Origin: an uncultured Lachnospiraceae bacterium
GTDB lineage: Bacteria > Bacillota > Clostridia > Lachnospirales > Lachnospiraceae
Assembly: GCA_947652925.1 (NCBI GenBank)
Contig: CANTEW010000014.1
Span: forward strand, 1-54,767
Direction of reading: 5' to 3'
DNA: 54,767 nt
In this document: positions 10,394 to 17,818 of the stretch, piece after piece
Layout: each line of letters opens with the position of its first letter
How positions within the stretch are numbered: the stretch's first letter is position 1
Translations under genes and position numbers: made by a program
The notes under the pieces: model-generated
Told to the model about the DNA's origin: nothing
Database searches by the model: none
Seen by the model: the letters and a program-made list of their open reading frames with translations, nothing else

Positions 10394-10894
10394 CTATGTC
10401 AAAAACCGCACATCATCCGCCCCTCTGGACAGCCCGGTTATGCCGGTCCTTGCCAGCTCCAGTATCTCATATCCTTCCAGCAGGCTGAGAAAAGCTTCGA
10501 GTTTCGCCTTAGTGCCCGTTAACTCGACCACCAGCGACTTCTGCCCTATATCCACGATCTTCGCCCTGAATACATCGGCAATGGATATGACGTTCTGTCT
10601 CTCCTCCACAGTTGCCGCGACCTTTACCAGGATCAGCTCCCGGTTCACGCTCTTATCCGGATCCAAGACTTTGATATCCCGCACGTCCACCAATTTGGAT
10701 AACTGAGCAGTGATCTGTTCCAAGATCAGCTCGTCCCCTGTCGCGACCACAGTCATCCGTGAAAACCTGGGATCTGCAGTCGGACCTGCAGTGATACTGT
10801 CGATGCTGTATCCCCGCCTGCTGAACAGACCCGCGACCCGGCTCAATACACCTACCGTATTATCTACCAAAATGGATAATATTCTCTGCTTCAC
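10394..10894 (-). CDS. ilvN: Acetolactate synthase regulatory (small) subunit
   Basis: Regulatory subunit of acetohydroxyacid synthase, which binds valine through its N-terminal ACT domain and tunes the catalytic subunit. The first 80 residues form the ACT domain (ILVDNTVGVLSRVAGLFSRRGYSI), followed by the second conserved domain; 166 residues is normal. The start codon is GTG, with AAAGGGAG about nine bases upstream. The catalytic subunit gene ilvB is not in this window. The gene is first in a minus-strand unit and has a consensus promoter about 40 bases upstream. I see no T-box or BCAA attenuator between promoter and start: the leader is too short. The symbol ilvH is also used for this gene. 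Confidence 0.95.
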   Translation of the reverse strand: MKQRILSILVDNTVGVLSRVAGLFSRRGYSIDSITAGPTADPRFSRMTVVATGDELILEQITAQLSKLVDVRDIKVLDPDKSVNRELILVKVAATVEERQNVISIADVFRAKIVDIGQKSLVVELTGTKAKLEAFLSLLEGYEILELARTGITGLSRGADDVRFLT

Positions 10895-10936
10895 TGATCG
10901 ATCTCCCTTTCATCGTTTCGTCATCAATACCTAATG

Positions 10937-10965
10937 ATTTTACCAAGTTCTAAATTTTTTGTCAA
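10937..10965 (-). promoter_or_regulatory. Sigma-A promoter of the ilvN unit
   Basis: On the minus strand: TTGACA (10960-10965), exactly 17 bases, then TAAAAT (10937-10942). The -35 is perfect and the -10 differs by one base from TATAAT. The start should be near 10930, about 35 bases before the ilvN GTG. It diverges from the promoter of the VanZ-like gene. Confidence 0.85.
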
Positions 10966-11035
10966 TGGAAAGTAATATCTTTCATTTCATATCTCTATAT
11001 ATTTTCATCCGCGTAAGTCCCTGCTATTTCCAGGA

Positions 11036-11064
11036 TTGCAATCTTTTTTGTCTTATGCTATACT
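11036..11064 (+). promoter_or_regulatory. Extended -10 promoter, predicted leaderless start
   Basis: TTGCAA (11036-11041), 17 bases, then TATACT (11059-11064) preceded by TG at 11056-11057 (extended -10). Transcription is expected at about 11071-11072, which is the A of the ATG that starts the VanZ-like gene. No ribosome site exists between the -10 and the ATG. Confidence 0.8.
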
Positions 11065-11071
11065 GATACCC

Positions 11072-11581
11072 ATGAAAGAATTGATCATAAATATCTTACG
11101 TCCGTTTTCGTTCCTGCCCGCGATCTTGATCATGTATGCCATATTTACCCTGTCCGGCCAGCCCGGGGAGACTTCTGCTGACCTGAGTTATAAAGTGAGC
11201 TACAAGATCGTGGAGATAAAGAACAGACTGACAGATGGATATATGGATAGCTATCAACTGGCTTATGAAGCGGAGCTGATCCATCCCAAAGTGCGGAAAC
11301 TGGCCCATATGACAGAATATTTCTGTCTGGCAGTCGCCGTTTCCTTCCCCTTTTATGTATATGGACTGCGGGGCATCCCGCTCATGCTCGTGGCCGGCGT
11401 GATCTGCGTGGGATTTGCAGGTCTGGACGAGTACCATCAGTCCTTTGTGGCAGGCCGCGGCCCATCCAAACGGGATGTGGCGATCGACAGCATCGGGATC
11501 TTCTTTGGGATCATAGCTGTACGGATCTTCTGCTGGATCTTCCTGCTGTTGATACCGAAAAAACGAAAAAAACATCTCTGA
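11072..11581 (+). CDS. VanZ-like family membrane protein
   Basis: A 169-residue integral membrane protein of the VanZ-like family, members of which are linked to low-level teicoplanin resistance in enterococcal clusters but are mostly uncharacterised. Hydrophobic segments are near residues 8-27, 78-96, 100-120 and 143-163; the family pattern SGQPG follows the first segment, and KLAHMTEYF and FAGLDEYHQSFVAGRGPSKRDVAID occur in the second half. The start is taken as ATG 11072: the earlier in-frame TTG (11036) is the promoter -35 element. No ribosome site precedes the ATG, and the promoter spacing predicts a leaderless message. The gene is convergent with mtnA. Confidence 0.85.
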   Translation: MKELIINILRPFSFLPAILIMYAIFTLSGQPGETSADLSYKVSYKIVEIKNRLTDGYMDSYQLAYEAELIHPKVRKLAHMTEYFCLAVAVSFPFYVYGLRGIPLMLVAGVICVGFAGLDEYHQSFVAGRGPSKRDVAIDSIGIFFGIIAVRIFCWIFLLLIPKKRKKHL

Positions 11582-11609
11582 GGGCCACCAGTCCGGCTGG
11601 CGGCCCTCA
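11579..11609. terminator. Terminator between VanZ-like gene and mtnA
   Basis: Long stem: GAGGGCC (11580-11586) with GGCCCTC (11102 bases in, 11602-11608), extended inward by CCAG/CTGG after one mismatch, loop TCCGG. On the minus strand it is followed within a few bases by a run of seven T, so it mainly serves mtnA. It overlaps the stop codon of the VanZ-like gene. Confidence 0.7.
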
Positions 11610-11612
11610 CTA

Positions 11613-12662
11613 TCACTCTCTCCTCCCGCACAGGGAGCTGGTATATGGTTCCCGGAAGATCCCCTGATCGGTCACGATGGCTGTGATCAGGGAATGATCC
11701 GTCACATCAAAAGCCGGATTGTAACATTTTGTCTCCGGCAGCGCCATGGGCTGGCTGTAGAATTTTTCTTTGATCTCCTGGGGAGACCGCAGCTCGATCG
11801 GGATATCTGCCCCTGTGGGACAGTCAAGGTCGATCGTCGAACTGGGTCCCAGCACATAGAAGGGAATGCCATAGTATTTGGCCAGGATCGCCACGCCGCT
11901 GGTCCCGATCTTGTTCGCCGTGTCCCCATTGGCCGCCACCCGGTCGCATCCCACAAAACAAGCCTGCACCCATCCATTTTTCATCACCATGGACGCCATA
12001 TTATCGCAGATCAGCGTCACATCCACCCCGCCCCGTTCTAACTCATAAGAAGTAAGGCGCGCCCCCTGGAGGAGCGGACGCGTCTCATCGGCAAACACCC
12101 GGAAGTCCATGCCCCTCTCCTTTCCCAGGAAGATCGGGCCGAGAGCCGTACCGTAACGGGAAGTAGCAAGCGGCCCGGCATTGCAGTGGGTCAGGATGCC
12201 GTCCCCGTCTTTTATGAGAGAAAGCCCATACTCTGCGATACGGCGGCACATGTCCATATCTTCCTGCTGGATCGCCTGCGCCTCTTTTTTAAGCTTTTCA
12301 CAGATCTTCGGCACAGGACTGGAAGGATCACTCATCACCACTTTTTCCATCCGTTCTAACGCCCATTTCAGGTTCACAGCTGTGGGACGTGAGCTGGCGA
12401 TATGCTCCTTTGTCTTTAAAAACTCCCTGCAGAACTCTCCATAATCCTCCTGGGGCATGGAGAGTGCCAATACATACATACTGAACGCGGCGCAGATCCC
12501 AATAGCCGGAGCCCCCCGTACTTTCAGATGGAAGATCGCTTGGTAGACGTCCTCGGCTGTCGCCAGCTCTATATACTCAACTTTATTAGGCAGTTTCGTC
12601 TGATCCAGGATCACCACCCGGTCGCCTGCCTGGCTCAGTGATACATTTATCATATCGTCCAT
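11613..12662 (-). CDS. mtnA: S-methyl-5-thioribose-1-phosphate isomerase
   Basis: Aldose-ketose isomerase of the methionine salvage pathway (MTR-1-P to MTRu-1-P), related to eIF2B subunits. Family motifs are present: the catalytic Cys in [18 protein letters not shown] (about residue 160) and the catalytic Asp in [17 protein letters not shown] (about 240), with RGAPAIG near residue 50 for phosphate binding. Length is normal (349). The ATG at 12662 is preferred over GTG 12674, because the GAGGAGG ribosome site is directly against the GTG but 11 bases from the ATG. Upstream lie a MITE-like element and punA. Because no other mtn gene is nearby, it may work in MTA salvage with the nucleoside phosphorylase, or in a partial shunt; this is inference. 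Confidence 0.93.
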   Translation of the reverse strand: MDDMINVSLSQAGDRVVILDQTKLPNKVEYIELATAEDVYQAIFHLKVRGAPAIGICAAFSMYVLALSMPQEDYGEFCREFLKTKEHIASSRPTAVNLKWALERMEKVVMSDPSSPVPKICEKLKKEAQAIQQEDMDMCRRIAEYGLSLIKDGDGILTHCNAGPLATSRYGTALGPIFLGKERGMDFRVFADETRPLLQGARLTSYELERGGVDVTLICDNMASMVMKNGWVQACFVGCDRVAANGDTANKIGTSGVAILAKYYGIPFYVLGPSSTIDLDCPTGADIPIELRSPQEIKEKFYSQPMALPETKCYNPAFDVTDHSLITAIVTDQGIFREPYTSSLCGRRE

Positions 12663-12692
12663 AGATACAGACACCTCCTCTCACTCATTTCC

Positions 12693-12857
12693 CTAGTACA
12701 ACATTGCATAAATATCGGTGGATTCTGTACCCGCTATTTCTGCCAGTACGGCGTTGTCGTCAATCGACGATGCCACCGCATCGCCTCATTCCTCCGTCTT
12801 GTCCTGACAAAAATATCAGGCATATTATTCACTGATATTTACGCAACGCTGTACTAG
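12693..12857. mobile_element. MITE-like element with 24-bp terminal inverted repeats
   Basis: A 165-bp stretch bounded by inverted repeats at 12693-12716 and 12834-12857. They start CTAGTACA and end AAATATC inward, and match at 21 of 24 positions; all three differences are A versus G, so an RNA copy could still pair by G-U. CTAG at both ends may be the duplicated target. The inside is GC-richer and contains small hairpins, for example CGATGC/GCATCG near 12768-12783. On the minus strand a GGAGG precedes a very short frame at 12734-12781, and another frame runs about 30 codons and ends at the TAG of the left CTAG. No transposase is present. The left end lies only about 15 bases before the mtnA ribosome site. 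Confidence 0.65.
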
Positions 12858-13107
12858 AGTGTGTTTGAATACCCTCTAAATCTTGTAAATAGTTTGAATT
12901 TTACAAATATTTGATACGATCCGTGGCCGCTCTGATCTTTTCTGTGTACTTTTCTACGAGAAAAATACCAAAAGCGCCGGGGGATTGCGGATCTCACCCG
13001 GACCCCTTAAAACGCTGTTTTTTGGAATGTACTCATCTATTATCTATAAATTTATTATATTTTAAAGATATTGAGGTTTGCAAACACTCTCTAATACTCC
13101 ATAGACT
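12858..13107. other. Intergenic AT-rich stretch between MITE and punA
   Basis: No convincing gene. It holds an operator-like inverted repeat, TTGTAAA (12883-12889) and TTTACAA (12900-12906), and weak outer inverted similarity between GTGTTTGAATACC (12861) and the complement of the stretch near 13073-13085, which might be a second decayed MITE. A GC-rich patch near 12975-13010 separates two AT-rich parts. I see no clear promoter for mtnA. Confidence 0.4.
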
Positions 13108-13941
13108 TTATCCCAACTTTCCGATCCGTACGATAGATTCCATGATCAGCTGCTTAAAGAGCGGCGCCACCCTGTCCGCCGTATCTTGGACTTCTTTATG
13201 GGTGAGGGGATGGTCGGCGATCCCGCAGGCAAGATTCGAGATACAGGAGATACCGCAGATCTTCATCCCCATATGGTTGGCGGCGATCGCTTCGCAGGCC
13301 GTACTCATCCCCACTGCGTCCGCCCCCAGTATCTTGCACATCTGCACTTCCTGGGGAGATTCATAGTTCGGCCCGGTGAGCTGGATATAGACGCCCTGCC
13401 GCAAGGGGATCCCCAGGTCTTTGGCCGCGCCGAGGATCACTTTCCGCAGATCCTCATCATAGATCTGGCTCATATCCGGGAAACGTACGCCCAGCTCATC
13501 CATATTCGGCCCGATCAGTGGAGAGGGGACGAAATTCCCGATCTGCCCTGTGATCAGCATAAGATCCCCCGCCTGGAATCCCTCCCCGATCCCACCCGCG
13601 GCATTGGTCAGGAATAATTTTTTTGCACCCATCAACTTCATCAGGCGTATGGGCAGCACCACATCACTGATGTCATAGCCTTCATAATAATGCACCCGTC
13701 CCTGCATGATCACTACCGGCACATCGTGCACGTATCCAAAGACAAACCGTCCTCTATGGCCTGGCACCGTGGATACCGGGAATCCCTCTATATGGGAATA
13801 ATCCAGCACTCCCTCCACCTGGATGCTGTCGGCGTGATCCCCCAGGCCGGAGCCCAGGACCAACGCCACATCCGGCCGGAAATGGATCTTCTTCTGAAAA
13901 CTCTCATAACATTTCATTAATTTTTCATAAACTGCATTCAT
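13108..13941 (-). CDS. punA: Purine-nucleoside phosphorylase (trimeric type)
   Basis: Phosphorolysis of inosine, guanosine and deoxy forms to base plus (deoxy)ribose-1-phosphate. It belongs to the trimeric PNP class: phosphate-binding LVLGSGLG near residue 28 and GHRGRF near 83, LTNAAGG near 112, GMSTACEAIAA with the ribose-contacting Met near 212, and ISCISNLACGI near 232 with the Asn that selects 6-oxopurines. The 277 residues fit the family. The start overlaps the stop of the preceding gene as ATGA. mtnA lies downstream, so a role in MTA or purine salvage in the same unit is possible, but the Asn motif favours inosine/guanosine over MTA. Confidence 0.93.
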   Translation of the reverse strand: MNAVYEKLMKCYESFQKKIHFRPDVALVLGSGLGDHADSIQVEGVLDYSHIEGFPVSTVPGHRGRFVFGYVHDVPVVIMQGRVHYYEGYDISDVVLPIRLMKLMGAKKLFLTNAAGGIGEGFQAGDLMLITGQIGNFVPSPLIGPNMDELGVRFPDMSQIYDEDLRKVILGAAKDLGIPLRQGVYIQLTGPNYESPQEVQMCKILGADAVGMSTACEAIAANHMGMKICGISCISNLACGIADHPLTHKEVQDTADRVAPLFKQLIMESIVRIGKLG

Positions 13942-14288
13942 ACCTCTTCCTCCTCGTTTTCCTCTCCAGATCTGTCTTTGGGACAGCTCTCATGGCCATC
14001 TTTCTTTTCCCCCTCCAGAGCTTTCTCATCTGTATCTCCTCCGGCGGGCGGCTGGGGCAGGCTGTCATGCTCCGCCTGCGCTCCCTTCATCTCTCTGTCC
14101 GCCTGCCGGGATCCCAGCAGGCCTGTGACGCAGAAAAAAAGTCCCAGCGTTCCAAATAATATGCCCACCAGCATAAAACCTACCGACGCCTCATTCTCCA
14201 CAAAATACCCCTTGATCAGGGAATAGCCCAGATAGATCAGATAGGCGCCGGCCAGTATCCGAAATGTATAAGACGCTTTCTTGTTCAT
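13938..14288 (-). CDS. Small membrane protein with acidic tail, unknown function
   Basis: A 116-residue protein with two hydrophobic segments near the N terminus (about residues 8-24 and 36-58) and a highly charged C-terminal tail rich in Glu, Asp and Lys ending in a run of Glu. GGGGAGG lies four bases before ATG 14288. Its stop overlaps punA as ATGA, so the two are translationally coupled, and it follows the ABC exporter genes by 25 bases. I do not recognise a named family; it resembles short DUF-type membrane proteins of Lachnospiraceae. Confidence 0.72.
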   Translation of the reverse strand: MNKKASYTFRILAGAYLIYLGYSLIKGYFVENEASVGFMLVGILFGTLGLFFCVTGLLGSRQADREMKGAQAEHDSLPQPPAGGDTDEKALEGEKKDGHESCPKDRSGEENEEEEV

Positions 14289-14313
14289 TTTACCTCCCCG
14301 CTCTACGGACACT

Positions 14314-16071
14314 TCACGACTGTGCGAACTGACTCTGGTACAGTCTGGAATAAGCTCCTCCGAGAGCCAGCAGTTCTCCATGGGTGCCCTGTTCGATGAT
14401 ATTGCCGTCTTCCATGACTAAGATCAGGTCTGCCGTCCGGACAGTGGACAGACGGTGCGCCACCACAAAGCTGGTGCGTCCCTCCATCAATCTCTCAAAA
14501 GCCTGCTGCACCCGAATTTCTGTACGTGTGTCGATCGATGACGTGGCCTCGTCCAGGATCAGCATAGGCGGGCGCATCAGCATCACCCGGGCGATACAGA
14601 GGAGCTGCTTCTGCCCTTGCGATATATTTTCCCCATCCTCCCCGATCCATGTATCGTATCCGTCTTTCATCCGCTTGATAAAACCATGGGCATGGGCCTG
14701 CCGCGCCGCCTCTTCGATCTCCTCCCTGGAAGCGTCCGGCTTTCCGTAAGCGATATTCTCCGCGATCGTGCCCGCTTTCAGCCAGGTCTCCTGCAGCACC
14801 ATACCAAAATCCCTGCGCAGAGAATCCCGGGTGAGCCGTCTCACCGGATGGCCGCTGACACATATCTCCCCACTGTCCACATCGTAAAACCGCATCAAAA
14901 GATTGATCACCGTCGTCTTGCCGCAGCCCGTGGGACCTACGATCGCGATGCGCTGCCCTGGCTTTACCTGTATGCTGATGTCCTGCAAAAGAGGCGTCTG
15001 GGGGACATAAGAAAAACTCACCTGTCTTAACTCCACACTGCCGTCTACCTCTTTGAGCTCTATCGCATCCGGGGCATCCGGCTCCTCCGTCGGCGTTTCC
15101 AGAAGATCGAAGATCCGTTTCGCACAGGCAAGTGCATTCTCCAACTCCGTGATCACACCGGAGATCTCATTGAAAGGCTTGGTGTACTGATTGGCATAAT
15201 TCAGGAAACTGATCAGCTGCCCCACGCTCATACCGCCCCCGATCACGATAAACGCCCCCAGGATACTCACCCCCGTATAGACCAGCCCGTTGACAAACCG
15301 GGTAGACGGATTGGTGATCGCTGAGAAGAACAGGGCTTTGATCCCCCAGACCCGCAGTTCTCCATTGACCTGATCGAACCGCTCCATACCCTTTTCTTCA
15401 TAAGAAAAAGCCTGCACCACCCGCTGGTTGCCCACCAGCTCTTCCACCAGGGAAGTCATCCCGGCCCGTTTCTCCGACTGGACCTGGAACATATGGAATG
15501 TCCGGCTGGCGATAAAACTGGCCACGAACAGAGACACCGGAGTCAGTACCATTACCAAAAGAGCGATCTTCCCGTTTATAGAGATCATAAAGCCTATGGT
15601 CCCTAAGATCGTCGCGACACCTGTGAACAGCTGTGTAAAGCCCATGAGGAGGCCGTCTGAGAACAGCCCCACGTCCGTCACGATCCGGCTCAGGATATCG
15701 CCGGGCTGGTTTTGATCCACGTAACTGACTGGCACCTGTTCCAGATGGATGAATGCCTAATCGCGGATATCTTCCACCACCCGGTACGTCACCTGATTGG
15801 TCAATAGGTTCATGAGCCACTGGGCCAAAGCCGTGACAGCTACAGCCCCCGCCAGATATAAGAGGATCTGGGCCAATCCGTCAAGATCCACCCGGTCAGG
15901 TCCTAAGATCCGATCCACACCCTGCCCGATCAGCACAGGAGCATAGAGCGTAGCGGCCACCGTGACCATGGCAAAAAACACCATCGCCCCCACTTGCAGT
16001 CTATAGGGACGGATATAGGTCAAGACCCGACGCAGGATCTCTTTCTGGCCGGCTCCTTTTTGCTCTCTCAT
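14314..16071 (-). pseudogene. ABC exporter half-transporter (TM288/BmrD-type) split by an in-frame amber codon
   Basis: Second half of a heterodimeric ABC exporter. The reading frame begins at ATG 16071 (overlapping the partner stop as ATGA) and runs 104 codons to a TAG at 15757-15759, then continues in the same frame to TGA at 14314; both sides align to one membrane-ATPase protein of about 585 residues. The break is just after VVEDIRD, in the first cytoplasmic helix, where relatives continue AFxxLxxxPVSYxD; here AFIHLEQVPVSY follows directly. The downstream part could restart at GTG 15735 but would lack two membrane helices. The ATPase part is intact: Walker A GPTGCGKTT (about 380), signature ISQGQKQLL (degenerate, about 482), Walker B LILDEATSSID with the catalytic Glu. 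The single base change, with no other damage, suggests a recent mutation, a sequencing error, or suppression. Confidence 0.85.
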
Positions 16072-17816
16072 ATGGGGGACACCTCCTTTTCTGATAACTG
16101 GGAAAGACAGATCTCTTTATAGACCTGGCAGTCTCTCAGCAGTTCCTCATGGGTGCCCACTCCCGCCAGACGGCCTTCATCCAGCACCAGGATCTTATCC
16201 GCCTGTTTGATCGAAGCCGCCCTCTGTGAGACGAGGAACACTGTCATCTCCTGTCCGTCTCCAGACACCTGTTCCCGCAAGGAACGGCGCAGAGCCGCAT
16301 CTGTGGCATAGTCAAGGGCCGAAGCGCTGTCGTCCAAGATCAAGATCTCCGGTCTGCGCACCAGCGCCCGGGCGATGGTCAGCCGCTGCCGCTGCCCGCC
16401 GGAGAAATCCCTGCCTCCCTGGGCTACCATCGTTTCGAGTTTTCCTTCCTTTTTCTCCACAAATCCCCGCGCCTGGGCAGTGTCCAGAGCCTGCCATATC
16501 TCCTCATCCGCAGCGTTTTCTTTCCCCCAGCGCATATTGTCCCGTATCGTCCCCCGGAACAAGACAGCCCGCTGGGGTACTACCCCGATCTTCTTTCTCA
16601 GCTGCTGCAATGGATATGCGTCCACCCGGTGTCCGTCCACTTCCACCGAACCGAAAGCCGCATCGTAAAACCGGGGGATCAGATTGACAAGCGTAGATTT
16701 TCCGCTGCCTGTCCCCCCGATGATCCCGATGACCTGGCCCTTTTCTGCTGAAAAGGAGATATCCTCCAACGCCGGGGAGCTTGAATGGGCATAGGTAAAG
16801 CTCACATTGCGAAAGACCACCCGGCTGCCCTGGGATCTGCTCTTGATCTCCTGAACCGCTCCATCTTTCAGACTGGTTGACAAGGCGAACACTTCATTCA
16901 GCCGCGTACCGGAAGCTGCCGCTTTCGTCACCGCCACGATCAGGTTTGCCAAAGCCAGGAGCGCCAGCAGGATCTGCGTCATATAATTGACCAGGGCCGT
17001 CACCTCTCCCTGCGTCAGACGCCCGGCATCCACCTGCCTGCCGCCCACCCATAAGATCGCAACGATCGCCAGGTTCATGATCACATACGTAGCCGGGTCC
17101 AGCAGCGCAGAGATCTTACCCGCAGCCATCTGGATCCGGGTAAATTCCCGGTCAGCCTGGGTGAAAGCACGGATCTCCTCCTGCTGCCGACCAAAGGCCC
17201 GCACCACCCGGGCGCCCACATGGTTCTCACGGGTCAGGCGCGAGATCAGATCCAGCATCTTCTGTACTTCCCTGTAGATAGGGACCGTCCAGCGCATGAT
17301 CAGGTAGATCACAAGAGAGATCAGCGGCACAGCCACCAGGAAGATCATAGCTACAGGCACGTCGATGGTAAAAGACATCACCAATGCCCCTGCCACGATG
17401 AACGGCGAACGCAAAAACAGCCGCAGCACCAGATTGACCCCTGTCTGTGCCTGGTTCACATCACTGGTGATCCGCGTGATCAGCGTAAGTGTCCCGATCT
17501 CATCCAGCTCCCGATAAGACAGGCTGCTGATATGGGCGAACAAACCTTTCCGCAGAGCCGTGCTGAACCCCATCGCTGCCTTCGCCGCGAAATACTGCGC
17601 TGTCAGGGAACACACCAGTCCTACCAGTCCCAGCGCCACCATGACCAGCCCCATCTTCCAGATAAAAGGCACATCCCTCCTCTGGATACCCACATCGATG
17701 ATCTGCGCTGTGACCAGCGGGACGATCAGCTCAAAACTCGCCTCTAACATCTTGAACAGAGGGGCCAGTATGGTCTCCCTTACATAGCCCCTTAGATATC
17801 GCAATAGTTTCCTCAT
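16068..17816 (-). CDS. ABC exporter half-transporter (TM287/BmrC-type)
   Basis: First half of the heterodimeric exporter: six-helix membrane domain (about 1-320) fused to an ATPase domain. Walker A is GGTGSGKST (about 366) and the signature FSGGQRQRL (about 475) is canonical, but Walker B is ILILDDSASALD, with Asp in place of the catalytic Glu. This is the pattern of the degenerate-site subunit in TM287/288 and BmrCD, and fits the partner, which has the Glu but a degenerate signature. The transported substrate is unknown; relatives export drugs or lipids. It starts two bases after the malQ stop, so it is coupled to malQ. Confidence 0.93.
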   Translation of the reverse strand: MRKLLRYLRGYVRETILAPLFKMLEASFELIVPLVTAQIIDVGIQRRDVPFIWKMGLVMVALGLVGLVCSLTAQYFAAKAAMGFSTALRKGLFAHISSLSYRELDEIGTLTLITRITSDVNQAQTGVNLVLRLFLRSPFIVAGALVMSFTIDVPVAMIFLVAVPLISLVIYLIMRWTVPIYREVQKMLDLISRLTRENHVGARVVRAFGRQQEEIRAFTQADREFTRIQMAAGKISALLDPATYVIMNLAIVAILWVGGRQVDAGRLTQGEVTALVNYMTQILLALLALANLIVAVTKAAASGTRLNEVFALSTSLKDGAVQEIKSRSQGSRVVFRNVSFTYAHSSSPALEDISFSAEKGQVIGIIGGTGSGKSTLVNLIPRFYDAAFGSVEVDGHRVDAYPLQQLRKKIGVVPQRAVLFRGTIRDNMRWGKENAADEEIWQALDTAQARGFVEKKEGKLETMVAQGGRDFSGGQRQRLTIARALVRRPEILILDDSASALDYATDAALRRSLREQVSGDGQEMTVFLVSQRAASIKQADKILVLDEGRLAGVGTHEELLRDCQVYKEICLSQLSEKEVSPI

Positions 17817-17818
17817 CT

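Noticed and set aside
10895-10965. T-box or attenuator controlling ilvN
   Set aside because: The sigma-A promoter lies only about 35-40 bases before the GTG start, leaving no space for a T-box or leader attenuator.
12858-13095. Second MITE beside the first
   Set aside because: The outer inverted similarity is short (about 10 of 13 positions) and the ends are not clear, so I do not call it.
15757-15759. Recoding of TAG as an amino acid throughout this genome
   Set aside because: Several intact genes here (malQ, the DUF4234 gene, the U32 gene) end with TAG at the length expected for their families, so TAG is a normal stop.
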